DNA of 64,000 nucleotides from Symsagittifera roscoffensis (Eukaryota > Xenacoelomorpha > Acoela > Convolutidae): NCBI RefSeq assembly GCF_963678635.1, contig NW_026971577.1:1-64000 (forward strand), given 5' to 3'. The notes beneath the pieces were generated by a model. The model saw only the letters and a list, made by a program, of their open reading frames with translations. It searched no databases and was not told the origin of the DNA. A program made the translations under genes and the position numbers. Of the stretch, positions 54,301 to 62,657 are shown one piece after another. Every line of letters starts with the position of its first letter. The first letter of the stretch is position 1.

Positions 54301-57300
54301 TCTAGAGGAGGTGGTGACCTGCATCTATGGTCCAGCAGTGACGTACGCGTTTCCAGATCCCCTGGTGATAACGTATCGTCACTCGGTGACGCACTTGAGT
54401 CTCATCAGCGTACTGGATGGTACAGCGCTGAATTGGTGTCAGCAGGAGGTGCTCAGGGCGCGTATGAGCAACACGGTACTCTTCGGAAAAGTGAAAGATG
54501 CCGAGATGATGGTGTGCAACTTCAGGGGACAAATGCAATGTAGAATGGGAGGCAAGCGAGAGGGCCCCATTGAAATGTATCCAAAGTTTTGGAACCTAAA
54601 CCCATTGACGGCCAACGGACGAGAAGTCTTGAGAATCCCCGCCTGGAAGGAGTGCTTTGCACTAGTCAAGAGGGAGCTGGAGGCCATAATGGAGAAAGAA
54701 ATCCTACCAGCCACCATGCCTGAGTTCCCGACAGTCAGGAGGATGACCTTGGGAATGAATAGTCCCTTGGTGGTTCCCTCCATAATGGCGAAGATGATGA
54801 CGGAGGAAACGCAGAGGCATTTCACGGATGGCTGGGATCCCCTGTTCATCGGCTACACGGCGGCAGTCTACTTCCACACCAGCGAGATGAAGGTAAATTC
54901 GTGGACGACGCAAGCGAAAAAGAGTAGAGGTTCGCAGCCCCCTGGATATGAGGTGCGGAAAGTCTTGAGGACTCTTGAAAAGGAAGGACTTGAGAATATG
55001 CTACCCATATGGGATGATGGCAGGATGATCGTGATGGAGGGACACGTCGCACTGGTGGACGACATGAAATTTGCCACGAGAAAATATAAGGCGCCCTATG
55101 GCTTGGAACAAGTAGAAGTGACACAGGAGGGAACAGAACTAGATGCAGCAGGTCAACTGCATGTAGCCCTGACGGAATATAAAAAGCTGGATCCTACGAC
55201 ACCGTCACCACTGTCTGTAGACACGCCTGGAGACAAGAGGAGTGGACCCGTTGAGGATCGATTCAAAAGAATTCTCGAGAGAAGAAGAAATGAATCAGAG
55301 GAAGAGAGTATGGATGAAACTCTCAGTGAAGCTGGAGAAGACATGGAGGTGGGGAATACACCTGAACCAGGGCCATCAGGGGAGGAACTCACCACTCAAG
55401 AGCTGTTGAAAGACTTGAGCGAAGAGAATTGGGCAGATACTGCCACACCACCTCTGAACCCGTCCCCGCGGAAGAACCTAGAGTTGCCATTGGCAGGTGA
55501 GACCTTCAATATGGGGATGTTACTCTTGAGCTCGGAGGAAAGGGGGAAGAACACGTTCGAAGGGAACAGGGACATATTCTTGGGATCTCTCGAGGATGAC
55601 GCTTGGCAGGAGTTCCTGGAGGAATTCAATCGAGAAGTGGGCAGCGAGACGACGCTGGACAAGTTCAAGAAGGAACTGTGGGACGCAGTAGTGAGATTCG
55701 GGGAACCGCTCCTGATAGGAACGGGCCTGGATGAGAAAGCAAGAAAAGAGCTGCTGAACAAGCTAGTGGAGCTGAGGAACGCACGATCGAAGACTAGAAA
55801 AGAGAAATGTGAGGACAGCTCTACTCTGAAACAAAAAACTGTGGATAAAATGGTTGATGATATAAAAAGGGATAAGGTTGGGACTAGTAATATGATTAAA
55901 AGTACTAATATCCTTAAGGCTCGAGCAGGGGGGAGGCAAGAGCTAGAAGGAGTGGATGGAGAGGTCGAATCAATGATGATAGCCACAACACCCTCGAGCA
56001 GAGATGTGAAGACTCGCAAGAGGAAGAGAGAAGTGGAAGGATGGGGTAGTCCTTCAGTGGATGCTGTTTCGGAAGGGAACTTGAGAGAGACGGCGCCCAT
56101 CGTTTTGGCCCGATGCAAGACGGCGGCATACAAGAACAGCTCGGAGCTCAGGAAACCACTTGAAGTAGAAAAGGAAATAGAGGTTTCCACCAGTTCGACG
56201 TCAGAAGAAGACTTCAAGCCTCAGAAGGTAAACGTGAAGAGAGGTTCAACGAACGGACAGGTAGGGGAAGTGGAGATCGGCAAAGAATGGATCTCGAAGG
56301 CACATCAGGACATGGGCAAACAAGTGACGAGTGATCCATTGGAGAGGAGCAAGACGAGGAACACTTCCCGGACGTGGTGGGTGGCCCTCGAAACATTGAA
56401 GGAAATGGAGGACTGCTTGAAGAAGTTGGACAGTGGAATAGCTCGCAGGCGACGCAATTGGGCCACCCAGCAAAAAGCCGAGGTTAATAAGATAGAGATG
56501 GCAAGTCATCTGAAGAGGTCCTGGCAGAGTTTGTTGAAGGATCATTTTGAAGAGGCGATGAGAACATCCTCATCAGCACCGCCACTAATGGCGAATCCCT
56601 TCGTTAGAACTGCGGGACAATTAATGTTCACCTGGAGTCTGGTGGGAATAGAGTTGGAGACATTGACCTCGTATGACAGGCTGAAGTTGGGAAGCAAGAA
56701 GCTAGAGGTGTATCAGGCACTGATGCAACACGTGGCCAGGGACAATTCAGGCTTGAGCCTGGCTAGAAGAAAAGATGCCACATGTTTCTTGAGATGGACA
56801 ATGTCAATGATGTCTGATAGCACCATCCTGGCATGCCACCAGAGAGCAAGTGGAAGTAAAACCATGGAGAGAAGAGTCTCAACGATCATCTTGAACGTAT
56901 ATCAGAGTACAGGAATAGAGAAAGAAGATGGTTCCAGACTATCCTTAGAGAACCATCGAAAGCTGGACGAGGTACGGAGGTTCTCTAATAAGAAGTTCGA
57001 GGAAGAACATGATGTTCACCGTAACCTGGCCTCGTCAGAACAGTACTCGAGACTCAGTGAGAAGGGGGAATACCAATATGTGTCTGGAGTGATGGGAATA
57101 GCCTACAATCCCTTCTTAGACTCGGAAGCTGGAGGAGCCCACAGAAACCATGAGGTAGCGGAGCTACTGAAGTTTTGGACAGAAAGAATAATGGAGATAG
57201 ACGCGGTGGAGAAAGAGGGGCCGAGCCTGGGCCTGATTCTTGAGAAAACACCAGAGGTGATAAGCATACCGCGCTCAAACAAGAGAGTTGAAGTGAACAT

Positions 57301-59134
57301 GGGCGGTGGAGATGGCTTGTTAACCACGAACTTGGGAGTGATATGGAAGCTACTAAGACCCTCCTGGTGTCCACATCCCCATGCGAGTCTAATCGAGGAA
57401 ACCACCGAGCGAGTGAGGTTAGCACCAACGGAAGATGAAGATCTGGCGAAGTTGAGTGTGCTACATAAGCTAATCACACCCCAGATGCAAGAGCCAAGCG
57501 AAAGGACGAGCGACCCCGGGTCAGCAAAGAAATTGGAGCCGGGTAGCTGTCTGGATTCGACGTGTGGGAACGGAGAGCACATCTGCGATGGACGGTCATG
57601 CGTCAGAATACTGTCGTTTCAAAAAGAAGACCTGGTCACTTGGTTCGAAGACATCACAGAAAGGGAGAAAAGTGAAGTGCAAATAATAGCGGAATGTTAC
57701 GCGAGAACCACGGTGAATATAGCGACAGCTCTCGGATTCTTCTCGAGAATGTGTGGTCTGCAGGCACTGGAGAGACTGGAGTCTGAACATCATTTAGTGA
57801 CGGCGTTGAGCGTAGAATCATGGCCCGGGGTGTTGCAGGTGACTCAAAAACACATCCGGAGCTGGAAGGTTGGTCTTGAGGCGGAAATGGGATTTCCCAT
57901 GAGCGAAGCTTATGGCTTGCCATTGAACGCGAAATCGCTGATAGGGTCAATGATGGCCAACTTGTGCGGAAGTCACTACCCGCTACACATGGCGATGGTG
58001 GAAGTGTCCAGCCAGAGAATACTGGTGGACAAGGCCTTCTCAGTGCCCAAGTGTGTGAGGTTGGCTCGGATGTCGCATCACTCGCACAAGTTGTTGAGAA
58101 AAATCAAAGGGACAGTACCAAAAGAATTGAGAGATGACTTAAGCGAAATCTGGGGAGAAGATCTTCTGAAGTTGGAAAGAGAAAACACGAGCGATCACGA
58201 GAGACAAAACGTGATCGGGAAACCTGTGGGAAGTACTCCGAACCTGGAAGACAACGACACGATGCACGAGAAAATGATGGAGCTTGAGCCTCTCTTGGAA
58301 GCCTCAGGGGAGCGTAATCTCAGGAGCATTGAGATCTCTCATGGGGAATGCCCATGCCACTGTTTGGCACAAACGGTGTGGTATCCAGATCACAAGAACC
58401 TTTGCCTGGTGTGGGATGTGGAAGAGATTCGGTCGATCGGACTACCGGATCACCGGCAGAAGGTGACACTCTTAGTAGTGAGTACGATGTTAGCTCTGAG
58501 ATGGATAGAAGAGAATATAACGAAGTATCGGGAGGCGACGACGCCAACGGCTGAGTCAATATACGCGATAGACTACAGCAGGAGACTCGAGTTGTTTGAG
58601 ACTGCGTGCAAAGTATTCGCCATACCGACGGAAGTCAGGCACGTATGGAGTCGCTTGAGGTACTTTCCATGGTTTCGGGCGACACTGACGTCTTGGTTGT
58701 ACAGGGCAACGAAAGATCACATGAGAAAACATCAAAAGGAGTATCGACAGTTCCAGGCCGAGATTGGGCCGGAAGCTTTCAAGAGACCCCTGCTAACCCA
58801 TCGTAATGCGATCACGACGGGATGGAAGAGAGTGGGTAAGATGTCTAGAGACAATACCAAAGCGAGGGAGTCGATACTAGAGGAAGACCTGGCGAAGAAC
58901 GTGAGCTTGAGCCTGCACAACTCCTTTTGCTTGAACCGAGAAGCTAGGGTGAAGGCACTACCCAACCAAGCAAAGAGATTGCAGGAGCAGAGAGAATGGA
59001 TGCGATCCTATGAACAGCTGAAGGCTTGGGAGGAGATTGTGATTAGTTCCGATGATGAAGAGGAACTGTTGAGACAGTTTGCCGCATCTAGCACTTCAGG
59101 ATGCAGTACCTCCAAGGCGAAGAGTACGAGATGA
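50255..59134 (+). CDS. ORF2, 2959-aa protein with SGNH/GDSL hydrolase domain
   Basis: Start MADRFWNSM. Residues 145-240 form a charged coiled coil (ELEKALKERNKANLDRDQ). Residues 408-580 are an SGNH hydrolase: GDSL with Ser417, AGAA near 430 for the glycine block, GTND with Asn466, and DGIH with Asp560 and His563. Such enzymes cleave ester bonds. A comparable esterase domain is known in ORF1 of CR1 LINEs. Residues 835-1060 resemble a second, degenerate SGNH domain (GSDF at 841-844, GMND at 891-894, GDDH at 1044-1047). Residues 1220-1240 are hydrophobic and could span a membrane. Around 1670-1715 lies an acidic low-complexity segment, and 2430-2450 is Cys-rich. The last 450 residues contain PCHCLAQT (Cys2701-His2702-Cys2703) and align closely with ORF2 of the neighbouring element at 62658-64000, showing that the protein is maintained. 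It is far larger than any env or accessory protein I know in gypsy elements. Function unknown apart from the hydrolase fold. Confidence 0.9.
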   Translation: MADRFWNSMPTALQRPTLDELYRRLRDLDHTQIDERMAVMLNAILQLEDQGECRESATEAVLIVGYTTEGISNRAQTSWLSWNADGGVRGFDLARNPGLSNNTEHGAGEFPLPTRPTARSTGQSSSKVPSMSRAQQTTEAYPELGVLKRELEKALKERNKANLDRDQAKLDREKLQLERDQAVDERDQTLKLLEMLRAEHQQELKVRENAANRDQLKSELERIEQRQRELDAQKGARSNERVVTSSRPESRMEVDEAPRARGRFNLDREAREHMSEGLEVWIPNDATPSLRNLETQPVRPLMDVVLPGYTPTSTSSGSQVSGASSRLKELGEKLQQQSRERTTRPELPLTWREQPVRNVVIASYKKNTEGNYHKHSRLDWNAEQQARRDCFHDAAWVQYLAPPRVPEGAVHLIIGDSLVRVLTQIRSHWQTGVLSFAGAATPQMLATLDMLGMTKVYTVTLMVGTNDVSRGEARKVTRLCDKMSCLLEELRIQMDPILLTICTVPYNMMFDQHSLEMNQRVRSLNKAIREIHRNSVLPLRLLDVAERMENKGFPEDTSKDGIHFDRPRGAEWLNDVFQEHINTLEADLLETAQFTLGPPPNPPFLASRALAGRLGARVDTRDSSRSNQTRLQSATPMESEEVESSTPPASAMSSVVVADGRREKKSRETTRLRYPEKVKELDLETLECRRELAETLGIERVSHEDLNRHHCIDWLKAHEAHFSRAKLMETTDLTGIPTKTIMGPINYRPLKLLGSPGLIAEPPKHRTSIARIRLATPAQLKVVDKLLNPGGTGLPDAAYEGSKLAEDPRYGKPCGGTQLAKTLAVYDRTDPAAARVVIVAGSDFEGTSPKLFWPETLVYSLPGAELNQMLTLVVAIKSEMPCEPELLLFAGMNDHLHAMGLLEQLKGDEIPTSKKIWEAIQALFAAMNEVQENVASRFGSKTKVVFTTSPGYASMPPALQFVYAVLILIAEGSEWRILMAAPNRELEPLNLRLYKSELPAAWADISHALRGFYGLADVLIVLDEVLLLEISNFARQLKFSPVIGDDHPAINQLTASLWFRSMDVKVANSTSRTRGPSNERRNVVETEKQLESMKYRLTQENGWWPFLTPRLENVTNKTREEAPLLVKQIWSFLEKQLELAETRDMTVVRFVSAANEVTIGGFWREHANGELKTRRDYEILKFLSPCWEREFLAGVFGTTATIFGAFVQEILGMSISLLLALYLVYPRYLFNMGPAYMFSRGVETLRVDGYLALILLTHGELVSFHRLMEYGEPLSMGRVHTSTETSSYKCAAGLKTLLVQYLMMQNRYMTGEDENPTSREEWEKANRGMPLLTDLCLAMRSDPMGIIRGLEEVVTCIYGPAVTYAFPDPLVITYRHSVTHLSLISVLDGTALNWCQQEVLRARMSNTVLFGKVKDAEMMVCNFRGQMQCRMGGKREGPIEMYPKFWNLNPLTANGREVLRIPAWKECFALVKRELEAIMEKEILPATMPEFPTVRRMTLGMNSPLVVPSIMAKMMTEETQRHFTDGWDPLFIGYTAAVYFHTSEMKVNSWTTQAKKSRGSQPPGYEVRKVLRTLEKEGLENMLPIWDDGRMIVMEGHVALVDDMKFATRKYKAPYGLEQVEVTQEGTELDAAGQLHVALTEYKKLDPTTPSPLSVDTPGDKRSGPVEDRFKRILERRRNESEEESMDETLSEAGEDMEVGNTPEPGPSGEELTTQELLKDLSEENWADTATPPLNPSPRKNLELPLAGETFNMGMLLLSSEERGKNTFEGNRDIFLGSLEDDAWQEFLEEFNREVGSETTLDKFKKELWDAVVRFGEPLLIGTGLDEKARKELLNKLVELRNARSKTRKEKCEDSSTLKQKTVDKMVDDIKRDKVGTSNMIKSTNILKARAGGRQELEGVDGEVESMMIATTPSSRDVKTRKRKREVEGWGSPSVDAVSEGNLRETAPIVLARCKTAAYKNSSELRKPLEVEKEIEVSTSSTSEEDFKPQKVNVKRGSTNGQVGEVEIGKEWISKAHQDMGKQVTSDPLERSKTRNTSRTWWVALETLKEMEDCLKKLDSGIARRRRNWATQQKAEVNKIEMASHLKRSWQSLLKDHFEEAMRTSSSAPPLMANPFVRTAGQLMFTWSLVGIELETLTSYDRLKLGSKKLEVYQALMQHVARDNSGLSLARRKDATCFLRWTMSMMSDSTILACHQRASGSKTMERRVSTIILNVYQSTGIEKEDGSRLSLENHRKLDEVRRFSNKKFEEEHDVHRNLASSEQYSRLSEKGEYQYVSGVMGIAYNPFLDSEAGGAHRNHEVAELLKFWTERIMEIDAVEKEGPSLGLILEKTPEVISIPRSNKRVEVNMGGGDGLLTTNLGVIWKLLRPSWCPHPHASLIEETTERVRLAPTEDEDLAKLSVLHKLITPQMQEPSERTSDPGSAKKLEPGSCLDSTCGNGEHICDGRSCVRILSFQKEDLVTWFEDITEREKSEVQIIAECYARTTVNIATALGFFSRMCGLQALERLESEHHLVTALSVESWPGVLQVTQKHIRSWKVGLEAEMGFPMSEAYGLPLNAKSLIGSMMANLCGSHYPLHMAMVEVSSQRILVDKAFSVPKCVRLARMSHHSHKLLRKIKGTVPKELRDDLSEIWGEDLLKLERENTSDHERQNVIGKPVGSTPNLEDNDTMHEKMMELEPLLEASGERNLRSIEISHGECPCHCLAQTVWYPDHKNLCLVWDVEEIRSIGLPDHRQKVTLLVVSTMLALRWIEENITKYREATTPTAESIYAIDYSRRLELFETACKVFAIPTEVRHVWSRLRYFPWFRATLTSWLYRATKDHMRKHQKEYRQFQAEIGPEAFKRPLLTHRNAITTGWKRVGKMSRDNTKARESILEEDLAKNVSLSLHNSFCLNREARVKALPNQAKRLQEQREWMRSYEQLKAWEEIVISSDDEEELLRQFAASSTSGCSTSKAKSTR

Positions 59135-59553
59135 ATGGGCAAATCGGATGGATCTTGAGTCTTGAGAGGGAAAGGGGGCTTGAGTGTGAATCCGAGTGAA
59201 ACTTGGATTCACGAAAAAGAAATTTTAACAAAGCAAATATTGTTACTAATATACTATATCTATTATATAAATCGAAATGCTGCATGACAATTTCCTGATT
59301 GAATAGGACAAAAGAGATTTTTAAAATGATTGGCTTGAAAAGCGAAAATTCAAAGGTGCAGGTAAATGCAGATTTTGGTTGCTGTTTAGCAATAGTGTGA
59401 AAATTTTAAATGGTCGTGAATTTTGGGGTGTAGATAATCTTAAATCTGCTGCAAACTTCTGTAAATGACCACTGGCACTGTATCTTGAGCAACACTCGGT
59501 TTTTCTGGGACTCACTGGCAGAAGACAGCGCGCGATGAGGACATCGATCTCGA
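59135..59553 (+). other. 3' untranslated region of the giant element
   Basis: No gene. It begins with CTTGAG-rich sequence and a purine-rich GAGAGGGAAAGGGGG stretch near 59164, then AT-rich sequence. Confidence 0.6.
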
Positions 59554-59565
59554 GTCCGGGGAGTA
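59554..59565 (+). other. Plus-strand priming tract next to the 3' LTR
   Basis: GTCCGGGGAGTA directly before the LTR. The second element has exactly the same 12 bases directly before its LTR (61910-61921, minus strand) even though the LTRs themselves differ, so this site is under constraint. It is only partly purine, unlike a typical polypurine tract. Confidence 0.65.
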
Positions 59566-60449
59566 TGTGCCAGTCGGTCATATTTGGAAGTTTGACCTTG
59601 AGAAGAGCAGAAAACACTTGATTTTGGAGTGAAATTTAAATTTTTAAAATTTCGAATGGAACATGTCATGCACGATTTTCTCGCGAGAACTGAAAATCAG
59701 AAAAAGAAAGGAGAACAATTTTAGAACAATTGCGGGAAAGTTGTCAGATAAAAACGAGTGGGAAATTGCTATTCGCAATTTCCATCATAGTGAACAAGAG
59801 TAGAGCTGTCCTATCTGAAATAGAAGACAGAGTATTCCCGAGAGAGTAATTATTCGAACTGAACCAGAGTGAACCTTCGACGGAAAGGTGGACAGCTTGA
59901 GTGTCCCAATGGTCCACATGAAACTTCGTTCTTGAGTTCAAACTTACCCTTACCATTCAAACTGATAAACATTGAACTTATCTAGTTATTTTAGTTAATT
60001 CTAGAGTTGCTCACCCATTTAATTACTTCCTGTGCTTGAGCGCATCAACATGTGAGTCCTTAATTTAAATTTCTAGAGTGTGTTTTATAATTGTTATGTT
60101 GAGGTAAGGCGAGTTTTAGGTTGATCCATCTGAAATGGATCAAAGTTCCACTGTCTAATAAAAAAGCAACTTAACGGATTGTTCCGACCCGGTTTTTAAC
60201 GGCGTTCATGTATTTTGGGTATCTAGAGACCTAAGTATGGGGACGTTCTTAATTCTAGAGTGGGGGGATATTTTGGTAGTAGCCTTAAGCAGTAGCGGGT
60301 CGTAGTCTCATGTCACAAGCGAACCGAATTGGCTCCGACTGATTTGAGGCGGAAAAACACAAGAGATAGTGTCCCTGACTCCTGAGCCAATAGTTATAGG
60401 GCCTATTTTTCTTAAGCCTCATGTGTGACTGTAGTAGACGAATGTTACA
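59566..60449 (+). repeat. 3' LTR of the giant gypsy element
   Basis: 884 bp, TGTGCCAG to GTTACA. No mismatch to the 5' LTR seen by direct comparison. Confidence 0.95.
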
Positions 60450-60477
60450 AATACTCGGATTCGAATCGATATCCCTG
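60450..60477 (-). mobile_element. hAT transposon, right terminal part
   Basis: The last 28 bp of the interrupted hAT copy, AATACTCGGATTC to ATATCCCTG. The reverse complement begins CAGGGATATCGA, matching the left end CAGGGATGTCGA. It is followed by the target duplication attgcaac at 60478-60485. Confidence 0.85.
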
Positions 60478-61028
60478 ATTGCAACGGTATCTCCGGAAAA
60501 GCACCCGAAATTGCTGCTTTCTTATCTCAAAATCAAATTCATATTGCTGTCTTCCAAGAAACTAAATTAAGAAAGAAATCTCGAAAACCCTCACTTGGCT
60601 CACACTACACTTTAATTAGAAAAGATCGAGAAAAAGAAGGGGGCGGTCTTCTCATAGCCATACATGAGTCGATACAATACGAAGAAATAAATATTAACAA
60701 CGATGGAACACTAGAGGCTATGGGCATATCAGTGGTAGCCAGTTCATCCAAGCTTCGTATTTATAATTTCTACATCCCCCTCGCTCGAGCTGTCCCCCTG
60801 GTTACTCTGCGTCCCCTGCCGAACTACTTGAACCTGGGGACGCCTTAGTACTCGGGGATGCCAACGCACATTCACAACTATGGAACTCCAACATCGAGGA
60901 AGATCAACGCGGCTCTGTACTTAGCAATGAAATAACCGAATCCACCTTTGCACCATTAAATGATGACACACAAACCAGAGTCCCTTTTAACTCAGAAAAC
61001 CAACTCTCGTCACCAGATATTTCCCTTG
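60478..61028 (+). pseudogene. LINE ORF, endonuclease part (continuation)
   Basis: It continues the LINE frame after the hAT insertion: NGISGKAPEIAAFL, then VFQETK, which carries the catalytic Glu of APE-type endonucleases, then GGGLLIAI and, after a frameshift near 60780, LGDANAHSQLWNS and SSPDISL, which match the GDxNAH and SSPD blocks. The frameshift shows the LINE copy was already damaged. It ends at 61028, where the second LTR element is inserted. Confidence 0.75.
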
Positions 61029-61909
61029 TGTAACATTCGCCCAAATATCACACAGCGACGGAGCGTAGAAAAAGTACCTATTAACGACTGGCAGGCGTCA
61101 GTTACCTTAATTCTACTCGTTTTTCACCGTCTCGACCTTGCCAGTTGATTTTCTGGTCTGTCTAGGGCAAAGTAAAAAGTTACCATTTTTAGGCCATCAG
61201 TCAAACGACTTTTGATCAGCTTTCGTTTACATGCGAACACAACCACATAGCTGAGTCTCGGATCCTCAGACTACGTGATTGTCATTAAAAACACGGCTCG
61301 AACAACCTATTTTTATATGTTTTTGTGTGACAGTTTTATATTAAATCCATTGGAGATGGATTGACCCTTTCCCTTTTCTAGCTAATCATGCTCTGAAATA
61401 TTAAATAATAACGGTGTTAATTAAGATCTATGACATTATAGCAGCTATATATTCAGTCTATACAGTCCCTTCACATAGACAGTCTCTGGGGGGACCAAGC
61501 CTCCGCTCCCGTAATATTCTTGAGATAACACTCTTATCTCTTATAATTCGTGTCCCGGGAGGGTTCCGTGGTATATTTCTTCCCCCACTGAAGCCTCCTT
61601 CTCCACAAATATCCGTCGCTAAGGTTCTTATCGTGTGTTATTGCCACGATAAGAGGCTTCGTAATTTTCTGTCTCTGGTACGACTGTTTTCCACAATATT
61701 TGGCGTCGTTCTTTTTTTTGTCTTTCTATTCAAAATGGCCGTCTTTTCTCTATTTCTCAGAAATGTTCTTCTTCCAATCGAAATTTTAAAAATAAAAATT
61801 CTAGAACATTCTGACCCTCCGTCGCAACACTTTTTTGTTCATAAGGCCTTTAGTCACTCTTTTTTATGTCGCCGGAAGGTTGTGCTGTGTCATCTGGTAG
61901 AATGGCACA
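61029..61909 (-). repeat. 3' LTR of the second element
   Basis: 881 bp. Read on the minus strand it starts TGTGCCATTC and ends GCGAATGTTACA. The TGTGCCA start, CGAATGTTACA end and length closely match the 884-bp LTR of the first element, although the interior differs. A 202-codon plus-strand frame at 61414-62022 crosses the LTR edge and is treated as chance. Confidence 0.8.
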
Positions 61910-61921
61910 TACTCCCCGGAC
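61910..61921 (-). other. Plus-strand priming tract of the second element
   Basis: On the minus strand, GTCCGGGGAGTA directly precedes the LTR, identical to 59554-59565. The conservation continues weakly about 17 bases further upstream (GGACAT-GAT). Confidence 0.65.
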
Positions 61922-62657
61922 AAGTCTCCATCAATGTCCCTATTGATCGCATAACACCGGGTTATCGTCAAGTAGTTATCCAGTTTTCTGTAATCAATCT
62001 TACAAATCGCATAAGAAAATGAAATTTATCTACCCCACCTCAACTCACTACGTGTTCACAAATGGCATCGTACTACATCTCACTGCCTTTCAACATTTTC
62101 ACAAAATTTGCACCATGAGGAGTGTCCTAGATAAAATTTCTTTTCTGACTACTTACGTCGTCTTGCCATAAAACTTCTTTTCGCTCTTTGTGATTAAAAA
62201 GTGGGACGTGGCACGGCCACGCACCCGTTAAAATTAACTTAACTTCACTCACCAAGTATAATCAGTCATCTATGCGGTCCTTTCAATATTAAAACTAAGA
62301 AACTCTGTGGCTAGGAAAGTTCTTGAGTTACCCACCCTTCTCGAGCGAGTTTACTCAAACTTACCATGTCGCCACACAGTGAATTCGTGTCTTACACAGG
62401 TTAAAAACTTCAGTCGTGAATAAATAGGTAAATATACTCACCTATGTTCCTTATATACATACATAGATAGTAGTAACTAAAATCAATAATTTCAACAATT
62501 TTAACAATTGCAACATTTTCAAAGTTTGGTCTGACCAAACTAGATCAAAACAAAAAGTTTAACAAGTTCAATAATCAAAACTTGGTTGATTTGTTCAAGT
62601 TTTTACACACAAAGACAATCAAGTTTTTTCTCCTTCTCTTCTCTTCTTTGGTCATCT
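61922..62657 (-). other. 3' UTR of the second element
   Basis: No gene; AT-rich. Some short CTTGAG and CTCGAG motifs near 62310-62340. No clear similarity to the 3' UTR of the first element except next to the priming tract. Confidence 0.5.

Larger units (their letters stand above)
35006..60449 (+). mobile_element. Giant Ty3/gypsy LTR retrotransposon, 25.4 kb
   Basis: Bounded by two 884-bp LTRs that look identical. Order: 5' LTR, 2.5-kb leader with tandem repeats, Gag-Pol frame (38436-47243), a duplicated segment carrying a truncated ORF2 copy, full ORF2 (50255-59134), 3' UTR, short purine-rich tract, 3' LTR. It sits inside the hAT copy, about 28 bp from its right end. The flanks share only AAT next to the LTRs, so the target duplication is short or altered. 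Known gypsy elements are usually 5-10 kb. Elements above 20 kb such as plant Ogre and planarian Burro are exceptions, and this one is in that size class. Both main frames are open, so the copy may be intact apart from its internal duplication. Confidence 0.93.

Noticed and set aside
39326-58965. Many antisense frames of 60-273 codons opposite Gag-Pol and ORF2
   Set aside because: Shadows of the long sense frames without domains or independent conservation.
35001-60455. A 4-6-bp target-site duplication around the giant gypsy element
   Set aside because: Only AAT matches directly at both LTR edges (CGAAT before, AATAC after). A longer duplication could not be shown.
61414-62022. 202-codon plus-strand frame right of the LINE as a gene
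   Set aside because: It lies across the LTR/UTR boundary of the minus-strand element and has no recognisable domain.
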